From Bacteroidales bacterium (lineage in GTDB: Bacteria; Bacteroidota; Bacteroidia; Bacteroidales; P3), in assembly GCA_022482545.1 (NCBI GenBank), contig JAKVOZ010000009.1:1-64000 (forward strand): a DNA stretch of 64,000 nt, written 5' to 3'. The position numbers were made by a program, and so were the translations under genes. Below the pieces are notes generated by a model, which saw nothing but the letters and a program-made list of their open reading frames with translations, searched no databases and was not told the DNA's origin. Shown one piece after another: positions 34,181-43,658 of this stretch. Each line of letters starts with the position of its first letter. Position 1 is the stretch's first letter.

Positions 34181-34723
34181 ATGAAAATAGAACAAACATT
34201 TATTGAGGGATTAAAAATAATAACGCCACAAGTGTTCTTTGATAAGAGAGGATATTTTTACGAATCTTATAATGAAAAGACATTTAAAGAGAATGGCTTA
34301 GATATGGTTTTTGTTCAAGATAATGAGAGCAAGAGCGACAAAGATGTATTAAGAGGATTGCATTTTCAAAAACCACCATATTGTCAAGGTAAGTTAATAA
34401 GAGTTATTAAAGGAAGTGTGATAGATGTCGTCGTTGATTTAAGAAAACAATCAAAGACTTATGGACAATATTATAAAATAAATCTTACAGAAGAAAATAA
34501 ACTTATGTTTTATATACCAGAGGGTTTTGCTCATGGTTTTCTTACATTAAAAGATAATACAATATTTTCTTATAAATGTACTAATTTTTATAATAAAGAG
34601 AGTGAAGGTGGGATAATGTGGAATGATAAAACGCTTAACATTGATTGGAATGTAGAAAATCCTATCATTTCAGATAAAGATATAAAGAATGAAAATTTCA
34701 TAGACTTTAATTCACCTTTTTGA
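34181..34723 (+). CDS. rfbC: dTDP-4-dehydrorhamnose 3,5-epimerase
   Basis: The 180-residue cupin epimerises dTDP-4-keto-6-deoxyglucose to the L-rhamnose precursor for surface glycans. Conserved are FFDKRGYFYESYN, VFVQDNESKS, the catalytic RGLHFQKPPYCQGKL (His near 62), and YIPEGFAHGFLTL. Only this gene of the rml set is in the window; rfbA, B and D must be elsewhere. It begins 2 bp after lpdA, so the two share a transcript. Confidence 0.95.
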   Translation: MKIEQTFIEGLKIITPQVFFDKRGYFYESYNEKTFKENGLDMVFVQDNESKSDKDVLRGLHFQKPPYCQGKLIRVIKGSVIDVVVDLRKQSKTYGQYYKINLTEENKLMFYIPEGFAHGFLTLKDNTIFSYKCTNFYNKESEGGIMWNDKTLNIDWNVENPIISDKDIKNENFIDFNSPF

Positions 34724-34735
34724 TAATAAAATATT

Positions 34736-36457
34736 TTGAACGAAAAAACACCACTTGAAATATTAAATCACTATTGGGGATATTCTTCTTTTCGCAATAA
34801 TCAGCAAGAGATAATATCCTCAATTCTTTCTAATATAGATACGTTAGGAATAATGCCAACGGGAGGAGGGAAAAGTATAACGTATCAAATACCAGCGATA
34901 ATGAAAGGTGGTGTATGTGTTGTCGTTGAACCGTTAATATCATTGATAAAAGACCAAATAGATAATCTTGCAAAGATAGGAATAAAAGCAGTTACAATAA
35001 ACTCTCTTCAATCTAAAGAAAAAAATGAAACGGCAATAAATCAATGCTATAATAATATAGCTAAGTTTCTTTTTGTTTCAGCAGAGAGAGTAAATACTAT
35101 TGTGCTTCAAAATCATATAATGAATTTTAAAGTATCATTGTTTGTTATTGATGAAGCTCATTGTATATCTCAGTGGGGACATAATTTTCGTCCGAGTTAT
35201 TTGAGATTAAATGTTCTTAGACAAATAAAACCAGAGGTACCTATCTTAGCACTTACAGCAACGGCAACTGAAAAAGTAAAACAAGATATTGTTAATTATC
35301 TTGATTTTCATAAGAATCCGCATAATCTTATTTCATCTTCATCTTTTTATAGAAATAATATCTATATAAGAATGCGTGAAGAGATAAACAAGACAGAGAT
35401 TATAGCACAAATGATAAATTATATAAAAGGGTCTGGAATAGTTTATTGCTCAACAAGAAGTGATACAATCATTTTGGCAGATAAACTGAAAAATAAATAT
35501 AATATATCAGCCATTGCTTATCATGCACATCTTACACCATACGAAAGAAACAATGCACAAAATTTATGGGTAAAAGATGAAGTACAAGTAATGGTTGCAA
35601 CGACTGCTTTTGGTATGGGAATAAATAAAGAAGATGTTCGTTTTGTAATACATTATGATATACCTTCGTCGATAGAAAAATATTATCAAGAGTTTGGACG
35701 CTGTGGTAGAGATGGAAAGAAAGCATATAGTATTTTGTTATATAATAAAAATGATATAGAATCGCAAAAACAACGAGCATATTACGAATATCCAGAAAAA
35801 GAAGTTGTTAGAAATATTTATAAAATGCTTTGTAATCAATATCATATAGCAACTAATAGCGGAAAAGGAGAGAGATTTGCTTTTGATTTTGGGCGGTTTT
35901 GCTTAACAACACAACTAAGTATTGTTATTGTTTTTAATAGTTTGAAGATATTACAGAATGAGAAATGGATAAGTTTTATGAATGAAGACAAACCTTTGTC
36001 AGAAGTCCAAATACTTATAGATAACCAACAGATAAGACGGTTCTTTGATGATTATGAAGTATATGCTTATTTGTTAGAATCATTGCTTAGACATTTTCCG
36101 GCAGTGCAACATGATGTTGTAAAGATAAATGAGAGTGAGATAGCAAAGAGTAATATGATTTCAGAGAGTCAAGTAGAGAAAGATTTGAAGACATTGGCAA
36201 AGATGAATGTTATTTTTTATAGGCCAAAGATAAAAGGAGATGTTATAACATTCTTGCAGGATAGACCTTTTAATACATACTATCTTTTAACAAAAGAGAT
36301 TTATGACCTTCCGCGTAAAGCAACGATAGAGAAGTCGCAAAAAATGAGACAACTTGTTCTTAGTGAAGATTGTCGTTGGCAGAGTATTTTAGATTATTTT
36401 TCGGAACAGAAAGAGATGTGTAATAATTGCGATAACTGTAAGAAAAACAACAAGTAA
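34736..36457 (+). CDS. recQ: RecQ family ATP-dependent DNA helicase
   Basis: The 573-residue helicase unwinds DNA in recombination and fork repair. Motifs in order: LGIMPTGGGKSITYQIPA (Walker A, about 37-54), FVIDEAHCISQWGHNFRPSY (DEAH, about 137-156), LTATATEKV, YCSTRSDT, VATTAFGMGINKEDVRFVIHYD and QEFGRCGRDG. A C-terminal zinc-like CRWQSILDYF...CNNCDNC follows, ending the protein; the HRDC domain is absent. The start chosen is TTG at 34736, 12 bp after rfbC; no ATG fits as well. The Zn cysteines lie at the extreme C-terminus rather than before a winged helix, an order seen in some Bacteroidota RecQ proteins. Confidence 0.93.
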   Translation: MNEKTPLEILNHYWGYSSFRNNQQEIISSILSNIDTLGIMPTGGGKSITYQIPAIMKGGVCVVVEPLISLIKDQIDNLAKIGIKAVTINSLQSKEKNETAINQCYNNIAKFLFVSAERVNTIVLQNHIMNFKVSLFVIDEAHCISQWGHNFRPSYLRLNVLRQIKPEVPILALTATATEKVKQDIVNYLDFHKNPHNLISSSSFYRNNIYIRMREEINKTEIIAQMINYIKGSGIVYCSTRSDTIILADKLKNKYNISAIAYHAHLTPYERNNAQNLWVKDEVQVMVATTAFGMGINKEDVRFVIHYDIPSSIEKYYQEFGRCGRDGKKAYSILLYNKNDIESQKQRAYYEYPEKEVVRNIYKMLCNQYHIATNSGKGERFAFDFGRFCLTTQLSIVIVFNSLKILQNEKWISFMNEDKPLSEVQILIDNQQIRRFFDDYEVYAYLLESLLRHFPAVQHDVVKINESEIAKSNMISESQVEKDLKTLAKMNVIFYRPKIKGDVITFLQDRPFNTYYLLTKEIYDLPRKATIEKSQKMRQLVLSEDCRWQSILDYFSEQKEMCNNCDNCKKNNK

Positions 36458-36461
36458 GAAA

Positions 36462-36502
36462 AACGAAGAAATATTTTATTAAAACGAAGAGTTAGTGAAA
36501 TA
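36462..36502. repeat. AAAACGAAGA repeat words
   Basis: AAAAACGAAGAAATATTTTATT and a second ACGAAGAGTTAG copy match the AAAACGAAGA words in the 32.6-kb array and at 44.56-44.60 kb. Confidence 0.45.
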
Positions 36503-36591
36503 TCTATTTATTTTATTTCATAAATTACAATTAAAATAAAAAAATAAAGCATAAAATAATAATAAACATTAAATATATTATTTAAATTTAG

Positions 36592-36599
36592 TAAATTTG
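36592..36599 (+). promoter_or_regulatory. promoter -7 element TAAATTTG for the glycan cluster
   Basis: TAAATTTGC lies 43 bp before the methyltransferase start and may drive the four-gene cluster. Confidence 0.5.
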
Positions 36600-36641
36600 C
36601 ATAAATATAATTGAATGAAATAAAAAAAATAATAAATTATT

Positions 36642-37592
36642 ATGAAATATGAATGCAGGATATGTGAAAAAGAAGTAGAGACTGAACCTATTTTTTTGAA
36701 AGAGATGCAATTAGGTCTGTTGGATACATTTGAATATTTTAAATGTCCATCATGCGGATGTATTCAAATAAAAGATATTCCTACAGATATGACGAAATAT
36801 TATCCAAATAATTATTATTCTTTTCGTGGAATATATCCAAATAAACATATTAATTTTATTAGACGAAGATTAATGCATGATTTGTTTTCATATAGAATGG
36901 GTAAATTTAATTTAATGGGGGCTATTTTTTATAATATTATTCCTAATTACCCATATAAATGGATAGAAAAAGGTATAGTAGATTATAATAGTTCAATACT
37001 CGATGTTGGTTGCGGAAGAGGAGAAAGATTATTTAAGATGAAAGAAGGTGGTTTTAAAAAATTATTGGGAATAGATCCATTCTTACCACAAAAAGAAATA
37101 AAATATAAAAATGGACTAATTATACAAAAGAAACAATTGTATGAAATAAAAAATAAATATGATTTTATAATGTTACATCATTCATTAGAACATATAGCAG
37201 AACAAGAAAAGACATTGATGTTGTTGAAAAATATAATGAAAGAAGATGGAGCATTACTTATACGTATTCTTGTTTGTGAAGGGAAAACAGTTAAAGAATA
37301 TAAATTAAATGCTTTTCATTTAGAAAGTCCTCGACATTTTTATATTCATTCAATGAAAAGTATATCTTATCTTGCAGATAAATTGGATTTTTCTATTATA
37401 CATTATTATTATGACACACATTATTCTAATATTCTTGCGAGTGAGATGTATAGAAGAGGAATTTATGAGGAATATAGAAAGGATTTATTTACAAAAAAAG
37501 AGATATTCCAAGCAAAACGTCAGATAAAAATAAGCAATCGTAATAATGATGGAGATACTATTTCAATAATATTAAAAAACAGAAATAAATAA
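36642..37592 (+). CDS. class I SAM-dependent methyltransferase with N-terminal zinc ribbon
   Basis: The 316-residue protein starts with a zinc-ribbon-like pair (CRICEKE near 5-9 and CPSCGC near 33-38), then a Rossmann methyltransferase with the SAM motif ILDVGCGRGERLFKM (about 120-135) and the IMLHHSLEHI segment (about 171-182). Such proteins often modify sugars or lipids in surface-glycan clusters; the substrate is unknown. Its stop overlaps the next start by one base (TAATG), so it is coupled to the glycosyltransferase that follows. Confidence 0.85.
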   Translation: MKYECRICEKEVETEPIFLKEMQLGLLDTFEYFKCPSCGCIQIKDIPTDMTKYYPNNYYSFRGIYPNKHINFIRRRLMHDLFSYRMGKFNLMGAIFYNIIPNYPYKWIEKGIVDYNSSILDVGCGRGERLFKMKEGGFKKLLGIDPFLPQKEIKYKNGLIIQKKQLYEIKNKYDFIMLHHSLEHIAEQEKTLMLLKNIMKEDGALLIRILVCEGKTVKEYKLNAFHLESPRHFYIHSMKSISYLADKLDFSIIHYYYDTHYSNILASEMYRRGIYEEYRKDLFTKKEIFQAKRQIKISNRNNDGDTISIILKNRNK

Positions 37593-38527
37593 TGAAAACG
37601 CCAATATTATTTATAATATTTAACAATATAAATACTGTAGAAAAGGTTTTTGGTGCTATAAAAAAACAAAAGCCAAATAAACTTTTTATAGCATGTGATG
37701 GAGCAAGGAAAAATTTAAAAGGAGAAGAAGAAAAATGTAAAATAGTTAAGGATTTTGTTTTGAATAATATAGATTGGAATTGTGAGATAAATACAATGTT
37801 TTTGAAAGATAATCTTGGTCCAGCAAAAGCAATATATAAATTTATATTTTGGTTTCTTGAAAAAGAAGAACAAGGAATAATATTGGAACATGATTGTTTG
37901 CCTAATGATGATTTTTTTGTTTATTGTGAAGAATTGTTAGAAAAATATAAGCATAATGAGAAAATTAGTTGTATTTGTGGTAATAATTCTCAAGAAAAAG
38001 TAGAGAGTTGCGAAAATTCTTATTATTTTTCATATATACCACAACTTTGGGGCTTTGCAATTTGGAAACGGTCATTAGATGGATATGATTTATATTTAAA
38101 AAATTATACTTTAAAAGAATTTAAGAAAGATACAAAAAGAATGTTAACAGCAAAACATGAAAAAAGAGTATTTATTGATAAATTCCTTAGTATGAAAAAA
38201 CAAGGCTATAATACATGGGATTATCAATATATGTTTAATATGTGGCATAAACATTCGTTTAGTGTAGTGCCTAAATATAATTTAGTTTCAAATATTGGAT
38301 TTTGTAAAAGTGCTCTTCATTGCAAAAATGAAAAAGACTCTCGTAGTAAAGAAAAGACATATCCAATACTACCTTTAAAACATCCAAATAGAATAGAAGT
38401 AAATAAAAAAGCAGATGATGTAACATATTATGCTTTGTGGTATAAAACAAATTTAAAGCTTTTGTATAGATTTTTTTTGAGAAAATTTATTATGAAAAGA
38501 AAATTTCAATTAGAGAAGAATAAATAG
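37592..38527 (+). CDS. putative nucleotide-diphospho-sugar glycosyltransferase
   Basis: The 311-residue protein has a GT-A-like start (TPILFIIFNNINTVEKVFGAI), a long EEQGIILEHDCLPNDDFF segment carrying the probable metal-binding acidic motif (EHDCLP, about 101-106), and LWGFAIWKRSLDGYDLYL. It resembles the nucleotide-diphospho-sugar transferase family that contains GNT-I-like folds. Acceptor and donor are unknown. It is part of the four-gene glycan cluster. Confidence 0.8.
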   Translation: MKTPILFIIFNNINTVEKVFGAIKKQKPNKLFIACDGARKNLKGEEEKCKIVKDFVLNNIDWNCEINTMFLKDNLGPAKAIYKFIFWFLEKEEQGIILEHDCLPNDDFFVYCEELLEKYKHNEKISCICGNNSQEKVESCENSYYFSYIPQLWGFAIWKRSLDGYDLYLKNYTLKEFKKDTKRMLTAKHEKRVFIDKFLSMKKQGYNTWDYQYMFNMWHKHSFSVVPKYNLVSNIGFCKSALHCKNEKDSRSKEKTYPILPLKHPNRIEVNKKADDVTYYALWYKTNLKLLYRFFLRKFIMKRKFQLEKNK

Positions 38528-38546
38528 TATAAGTAGAAATAAGATT

Positions 38547-39746
38547 ATGAGGCGATTTCTTTTTTATATAATATTATTATATTACAATATTGAATATTGC
38601 TTTTTAAGACTATTGCCATATAAAAAAGAAAATACCATACTTATTTTTCGTATTGATAATATAGGTGATTTTATTCTTTGGTTAGATAGTGCAAAAGAAT
38701 ATAGAAAACATTACAATGAAAAAATTATTCTTGTTTGCAATCAAACTTCTTATGAGATAGCAAAGCAACTTCCTTATTTTGATAAAGTCTATCCAATAAA
38801 CGAAAAAAAACTTTCATTTAATCCAATATATAGATTAAAGTTTTTTGTTAAATTTTCAAAAACAAAATTCAAAAAAATCATTAATCCTATCTATTCAAGA
38901 GAATATTTTTTGCAAGATATTACAATGAGAAATCTTAAAGCAGAAGAAAAGATAGGTTCTTGTGGCGATTATTTTAATACAATTTCTAAATTAAAAGCAT
39001 TCAAATTTATTGATAAGAAAAAAGAACAAATAAAGAATACATTAAAAATAAAAGGAGATAAATTTTATTCATTATTAGTTCCAGCACAAGAAGGTATAGT
39101 TATGGAATTGAATAGAAACGCAGAATTTATACGTGGTGTTTTTGATAAAAATTTTCATTCATCTTTGCCAACATTACCTTTTGAAATCAAACAATATAAA
39201 GATTTGAAAGAAAAAGAATATGTTGTTTTGTTTGTTGGAGCAAGTACAAAGAGAAAGGTTTGGAATAGAGAAAAATATGCTAAAACAATTGATTCAATAA
39301 AAGATAAGATAGTTGTATGTGGAGGCAAAAACGAAAAAGAGATATTTAATGATATAATAAAATATATAAAAACAAATAATAATATAGTTGATTTGGTTGG
39401 TAGAACTACAATGATGGAGTTGTTTTCTGTAATAAAAAATGCAAAATACATAATAACTAATGATACTTCTGCCTCTCATATAGCGCCACTATTAAGAACG
39501 CCATCAATATGTTTGTTGCCTGGTGTGCATTATGGACGTTTTCAACCATATCAAGTAGAACAAATAACAGAAAATGAAAAAAAATATTTGCCAAAAATAG
39601 TAAATCATAAAATGGATTGTTATAATTGCAATACTTTGTGTCAATATATAAATGATAAAACATCTATTTGGCCATGTATTTCAAATATAACTGTTGAGCA
39701 AGTATTGGAAAAAATACAAGAAATAGAACAAGAAATAAAAGAATAA
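38547..39746 (+). CDS. glycosyltransferase family 9 (heptosyltransferase-like)
   Basis: The 399-residue GT-B protein has an N-terminal hydrophobic helix, the family 9 opening ILIFRIDNIGDFILWLDS (about 31-48), a middle YVVLFVGASTKRKVWNREKYA (nucleotide-sugar binding) and the characteristic ITNDTSASHIAPLLRTPSICL (about 310-330) that binds ADP-heptose-like donors. A Cys-rich stretch DCYNCNTLCQY lies near 356-366. It probably builds LPS core or a surface glycan. Confidence 0.88.
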   Translation: MRRFLFYIILLYYNIEYCFLRLLPYKKENTILIFRIDNIGDFILWLDSAKEYRKHYNEKIILVCNQTSYEIAKQLPYFDKVYPINEKKLSFNPIYRLKFFVKFSKTKFKKIINPIYSREYFLQDITMRNLKAEEKIGSCGDYFNTISKLKAFKFIDKKKEQIKNTLKIKGDKFYSLLVPAQEGIVMELNRNAEFIRGVFDKNFHSSLPTLPFEIKQYKDLKEKEYVVLFVGASTKRKVWNREKYAKTIDSIKDKIVVCGGKNEKEIFNDIIKYIKTNNNIVDLVGRTTMMELFSVIKNAKYIITNDTSASHIAPLLRTPSICLLPGVHYGRFQPYQVEQITENEKKYLPKIVNHKMDCYNCNTLCQYINDKTSIWPCISNITVEQVLEKIQEIEQEIKE

Positions 39747-39761
39747 TAAAAAATAGAGAAA

Positions 39762-40520
39762 ATGAAAAGACAACCATTAGTTTCAATAATTACTGTTTGT
39801 TATAACGCAAAAGATACTATTGAAATGACAATAAATAGCATTAGAAAACAAATTTATGAAAATATTGAATACATTGTTGTTGATGGGGATTCAACTGACG
39901 GCACTAAGGATATTATAGAACAAAATCATGATGCTATAACAAAATATATATCAGAGAAAGATAATGGACTTTATTATGCTATGAATAAAGGATTAGATAT
40001 GGCAGAAGGAGAGTATGTATGGTTTTTGAATGCAGGAGATATAATACCTCACAGTGATACATTATTTAAGATAATGGACTCAACATATATTATGCAAGAT
40101 ATATATTATGGACAAACAAAAATAATAGATGGTAAAGGACATACAATAGGAAGAAGACGATTAAAACCACCAAAGCAATTAACAAAGAATAGTTTTTTAT
40201 GGGGAATGCTTGTTTGTCATCAGGCTGCTATTGTAAGAAAAGATATTGTTAGACATTATGATACAAGGTATAAGATAACTGCAGATTATGATTGGCTACT
40301 TAGTGCAATAGAAAGAGCAGATGTAACACATATACGTTATAGCAAAAGAACATATTGCAAATTTCTTGAAGGTGGTATTTCACGAAAAAATATGTGGCAA
40401 GGAAATAAGGAGAGATACCGTATAATGATTAAACATTATGGCTTTATTAGAGCAACGTTTTACAACTGCTTAATGGCTTTTCGTTTTATTTTTACAACAA
40501 TAAAATCAGGAAGAGTTTAA
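39762..40520 (+). CDS. glycosyltransferase family 2
   Basis: The 252-residue protein has the GT-A start PLVSIITVCYNAKDTIEMTINSIRKQ, the VVDGDSTDGTKDI acidic motif (Asp near 45) and the WFLNAGD motif (about 86-92) that corresponds to DxD. ITADYDWLLSAIERAD near 170-185 matches related enzymes. It transfers a sugar from a nucleotide donor; specificity is unknown. It is the last gene of the 36.6-40.5 kb cluster, 15 bp after the family 9 gene. Confidence 0.9.
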   Translation: MKRQPLVSIITVCYNAKDTIEMTINSIRKQIYENIEYIVVDGDSTDGTKDIIEQNHDAITKYISEKDNGLYYAMNKGLDMAEGEYVWFLNAGDIIPHSDTLFKIMDSTYIMQDIYYGQTKIIDGKGHTIGRRRLKPPKQLTKNSFLWGMLVCHQAAIVRKDIVRHYDTRYKITADYDWLLSAIERADVTHIRYSKRTYCKFLEGGISRKNMWQGNKERYRIMIKHYGFIRATFYNCLMAFRFIFTTIKSGRV

Positions 40521-40550
40521 AAAAAATGATAATATTATAAAGAATTTTCA

Positions 40551-40558
40551 TATATTTG
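40551..40558 (+). promoter_or_regulatory. promoter -7 element TATATTTG for fabG
   Basis: TATATTTGC lies 31 bp before the preferred fabG ATG at 40589, which also argues against any start earlier than 40560. Confidence 0.55.
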
Positions 40559-40588
40559 CAACGTAATCAAAAAAAGAAAGAAAAGATA

Positions 40589-41335
40589 ATGAATTTATTA
40601 GAAAATAAAGTTGCTCTAATAACAGGAGCATCAAAAGGAATAGGCAAACAAATAGCGTTGGCTTACGCAAAAGAAGGAGCAATGGTGGCTTTCACAGATT
40701 TAAATAGAGATGATGTTATGGAAGAAACAGAAAAAGAACTTTTGGCTTTGGGAGTTAAAGCAAAAGGATATGCTTCTAATGCTTCATCATTTGAAGATAG
40801 CGAAAGAGTGGTAGATGAAGTAGCAAAAGAATTTGGAAGAATAGATATTTTGGTTAATAATGCAGGAATAACAAAAGATAATCTTCTTATGCGTATGAGC
40901 GAAAAAGATTGGGATATAATTATGGCAGTTAATCTTAAATCTGTATTCAACTTAACTCATGCTTGCCAAAAGATAATGATAAAACAACATGGTGGTTCAA
41001 TAATAAATATGAGCAGTGTAGTAGGAGTTAGCGGTAATGCAGGACAATCAAACTATTCTGCAAGCAAGGCAGGTATTATTGGATTTACAAAAAGTATAGC
41101 AAAAGAACTTGGTTCAAGAAACATACGTTCAAATGCTATTGCTCCTGGATTTATAATAACAGATATGACAGCAAAACTTCCAGAAGATGTGGTTAAAGGT
41201 TGGGAAAAACAAATACCAATGCGTAGAGGTGGAAAGCCAGAAGAAGTAGCAAAAGTTGCAGTTTTTCTTGCTTCTGATTTGGCTTCTTATGTTAGTGGTC
41301 AAGTTATTCACGTTTGTGGTGCAATGAATTGCTAA
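40589..41335 (+). CDS. fabG: 3-oxoacyl-ACP reductase
   Basis: The 248-residue SDR enzyme reduces 3-oxoacyl-ACP with NADPH in fatty-acid elongation. The cofactor motif is TGASKGIGKQ (about 12-21), then NNAGITKDNLL, and the catalytic Ser-Tyr-Lys in MSSVVGVSGNAGQSNYSASK (about 137-156). The ending FLASDLASYVSGQVIHVCGA is typical of FabG. The start is set at ATG 40589, since upstream in-frame codons fall at the promoter. It is isolated from other fab genes. Confidence 0.94.
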   Translation: MNLLENKVALITGASKGIGKQIALAYAKEGAMVAFTDLNRDDVMEETEKELLALGVKAKGYASNASSFEDSERVVDEVAKEFGRIDILVNNAGITKDNLLMRMSEKDWDIIMAVNLKSVFNLTHACQKIMIKQHGGSIINMSSVVGVSGNAGQSNYSASKAGIIGFTKSIAKELGSRNIRSNAIAPGFIITDMTAKLPEDVVKGWEKQIPMRRGGKPEEVAKVAVFLASDLASYVSGQVIHVCGAMNC

Positions 41336-41349
41336 TAGAAATACAGAAT

Positions 41350-41466
41350 AATAAAGCATTAAAATGGAATAAAGAGACAGTAAAATAGTTTTTGAATCCA
41401 GTAAAATGTCTTTTGAATCCAGTAAAATGTCTTTTGAATCCATTTTAGCGGAATAAAGAGATAAAA
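41350..41466. repeat. 21-bp modular repeat array, partly direct repeats
   Basis: The stretch AATCCAGTAAAATGTCTTTTG occurs twice in tandem, here the words being in reverse orientation (TGTCTTTTG for CAAAAGACA), flanked by forward AAAGAGACA and AAAGAGATA units. It sits between fabG and the PLP enzyme gene. Confidence 0.8.
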
Positions 41467-41515
41467 AAATAAGAAAACATTTAATAAAAACAATACAATT
41501 AAAAAACATAAAAAA

Positions 41516-42721
41516 ATGAAGAAATTTGATCCAGCAATGGCAATTAATTCCGTTGCAGAAATATCTCCTGAAAAAGGAGTCAATCCAAATATTAATGATT
41601 CAGCAACATTTTGTTTTCCAACAGGAGACCTTATGACTGAAACATTCCATGGTGAAACAGAAGGTTATTATCTATATTCTCGTCATTGGAATCCAAGTAA
41701 TATGTCTTTGTGTAAAGCATTGGCAGCTATGGAAGGAACAGAAGCAGCTTGGGCAACAGGCAGTGGTATGGCAGCAATAACTTGCACACTTATGCAATTG
41801 TTAAAAAAAGGCGACCATTGTGTTGCATCAATGACCGTTTATGGTGGTACATTTGCTTTCTTGAAAAACTATATTCAAGAATATGGAGTAGAAGTAACAT
41901 TTGTTGATACAACAGACCTTAAAGCAGTAGAAAAAGCATGTAAGAAAAATACAAAAGTTATCTATACAGAAACAATGTCTAATCCACTTCTTCGTATAGC
42001 TAATGTACCTGAACTTAGAAAGATAGCAGATAAATTTGGAGCTAAACTTGTTGTAGATAATACATTTACACCTATGGTATTTTCTCCTTATGCTCTTGGA
42101 GCACATATTGTTGTTTATTCAATGACAAAATATATTAATGGAAAGAATGATTGTGTTGCTGGTGCTATTTGTGCAGATAGTAAATTTATTAATGATTTAA
42201 TTGATGTAACAAATGGTACTGCTATGCTTTTAGGACCAGTTTTGGATTCATATCGTGCAACAAGTATATTGAAGAACCTTTATACTTTACATATCCGTAT
42301 GAAAAAACACTCAGAAAATGCAATGTATCTTGCACAAGAGTTTAATAAAATAGGTATTAAAGCAAACTATCCAGGACTTGAAGAACATATTGACCACAAA
42401 TTAATGAAAAAAGAATTTAATGAGCAATTTGGTTTTGGTGGTATGATAGCAATAGACCTTGGAACAGCAGAAAAAGCAAATAATTTTATGCAAAAGATGC
42501 AAGAAAAAGGAGTTGGATACCTTGCAGTTAGTTTAGGATATTTCCGTACATTGTTCTCTTGCAGTGGTAAATCAACATCAAGTGAAGTTCCAGAAGAATA
42601 TCAAAAGAAAATGGGTATGAGTGAAGGACTTGTTCGTTATTCAGTTGGTTTGGATAATGATATGGCATACACATTCTCTAAGATAAAAGAAGCACTTAAA
42701 GAATTGAAATATATAAAATAA
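41516..42721 (+). CDS. trans-sulfuration family PLP enzyme (methionine gamma-lyase / O-acylhomoserine sulfhydrylase type)
   Basis: The 401-residue protein belongs to the Cys/Met metabolism PLP family. It shows YYLYSRHWNPS (the usual YSRxxNPT), GSGMAAITCTLMQLLKKGDH, TETMSNPLLRIANVPEL, VVDNTFTPM and the PLP lysine in YSMTKYINGKND (Lys near 207). The SRHWNP variant and the overall form fit Bacteroidota enzymes annotated as methionine gamma-lyases or related C-S lyases; the exact reaction is not settled. It has no Met or Cys pathway neighbours. Confidence 0.86.
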   Translation: MKKFDPAMAINSVAEISPEKGVNPNINDSATFCFPTGDLMTETFHGETEGYYLYSRHWNPSNMSLCKALAAMEGTEAAWATGSGMAAITCTLMQLLKKGDHCVASMTVYGGTFAFLKNYIQEYGVEVTFVDTTDLKAVEKACKKNTKVIYTETMSNPLLRIANVPELRKIADKFGAKLVVDNTFTPMVFSPYALGAHIVVYSMTKYINGKNDCVAGAICADSKFINDLIDVTNGTAMLLGPVLDSYRATSILKNLYTLHIRMKKHSENAMYLAQEFNKIGIKANYPGLEEHIDHKLMKKEFNEQFGFGGMIAIDLGTAEKANNFMQKMQEKGVGYLAVSLGYFRTLFSCSGKSTSSEVPEEYQKKMGMSEGLVRYSVGLDNDMAYTFSKIKEALKELKYIK

Positions 42722-42762
42722 TAACAATAAACAAATTAATTAACTTAAAATTAAAAAAAACT

Positions 42763-43563
42763 ATGAAAAAATTGTTTTTAACAACATTAGCGTTATTTGT
42801 ATGTGGAGCAATGAATGCACAAATACAATACACAAATTTAGAAGATTCTCCTATTGTGATGGATGCACAATATACAATGGATCATGAACCAGGTTATGAA
42901 ATTAATCTTATGGGAGGAAATACAGAGTTCTATATTCAAAACTACGGAGAAATGATGTCTTACGTTGCATGTTTTGAACAAGGAGCAGGAGTTGTTGGAC
43001 TTGCAGATGAAAATCTTCAAGCAACGATAACATTACTTAGCGCCAACACTCAAATAGGTGGTAGTTCATCATTCCAAAGTAATACAACAGGTGATGTATT
43101 CTTTCCTGTTTTGTATTATCCTCAAGGATACACATCATGGGGAGGACAAACTGGATATGTTGGATTTAAATTCACAAATGCAGGTAACACATATTATGGT
43201 TGGATGAAAATAAAAGTAGATAATACAACTGCAAATAATCCAATAATAACTTTGTATGGTTACGCATATCAAACAACACCAAACACTGCAATATTAGCAG
43301 GAGATAAGGGACTTTCTTCAATAGCAAATGTTGAAAACAATACAAATATCTCTGTTTATCCAAATCCTGTTGCAAATACTATTAATGTAAAAGGAACAAA
43401 GAATATTGAGAGAATTACAATATCTAATGTTAGCGGACAAGAAATAATGAATGTTTCTTATCCAAAACAACAAATAAATGTTTCTTCTCTTGATAAAGGA
43501 GTTTATTTCATTAATATTTATTCAAACGGAACAGTTAAAACAGAAAAATTTGTTAAGAAATAA
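42763..43563 (+). CDS. secreted protein with type IX (T9SS type A) sorting domain
   Basis: The 266-residue protein has a signal peptide (MKKLFLTTLALFVCGAMNA), a beta-rich region (about 20-185) without a known catalytic motif, and a C-terminal sorting domain of about 75 residues: ISVYPNPVANTINVKG, ITISNVSGQEI, and ending GVYFINIYSNGTVKTEKFVKK-type. Such domains target the protein across the outer membrane through the type IX system. The function of the N-terminal region is unknown. A terminator follows. Confidence 0.88.
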   Translation: MKKLFLTTLALFVCGAMNAQIQYTNLEDSPIVMDAQYTMDHEPGYEINLMGGNTEFYIQNYGEMMSYVACFEQGAGVVGLADENLQATITLLSANTQIGGSSSFQSNTTGDVFFPVLYYPQGYTSWGGQTGYVGFKFTNAGNTYYGWMKIKVDNTTANNPIITLYGYAYQTTPNTAILAGDKGLSSIANVENNTNISVYPNPVANTINVKGTKNIERITISNVSGQEIMNVSYPKQQINVSSLDKGVYFINIYSNGTVKTEKFVKK

Positions 43564-43584
43564 TTAACAATTAAATTAAGCATT

Positions 43585-43640
43585 ATCCCTGTTTATTTCT
43601 ATTTTAAAATAAAATAAAAAGAATAAACAGGGATTTTATA
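43585..43640 (+). terminator. Rho-independent terminator after the T9SS cargo gene
   Basis: ATCCCTGTTTATT (43585-43597) pairs perfectly with AATAAACAGGGAT (43622-43634), followed by TTTATATTT. It ends 24 bp before the next start. Confidence 0.7.
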
Positions 43641-43658
43641 TTTATAAAGAATTAGATT

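Noticed and set aside
36462-36641. Riboswitch or structured RNA before the glycan cluster
   Set aside because: No known motif or stable stem was seen; the sequence is plain AT-rich DNA with repeat words.
41350-41583. Minus-strand open frames with 7-residue repeats such as DSKDILL and FYWIQKT
   Set aside because: They are read-outs of the 21-bp intergenic array, where any open frame gives a heptad-like repeat. No start signal, partner or conserved context supports a protein.
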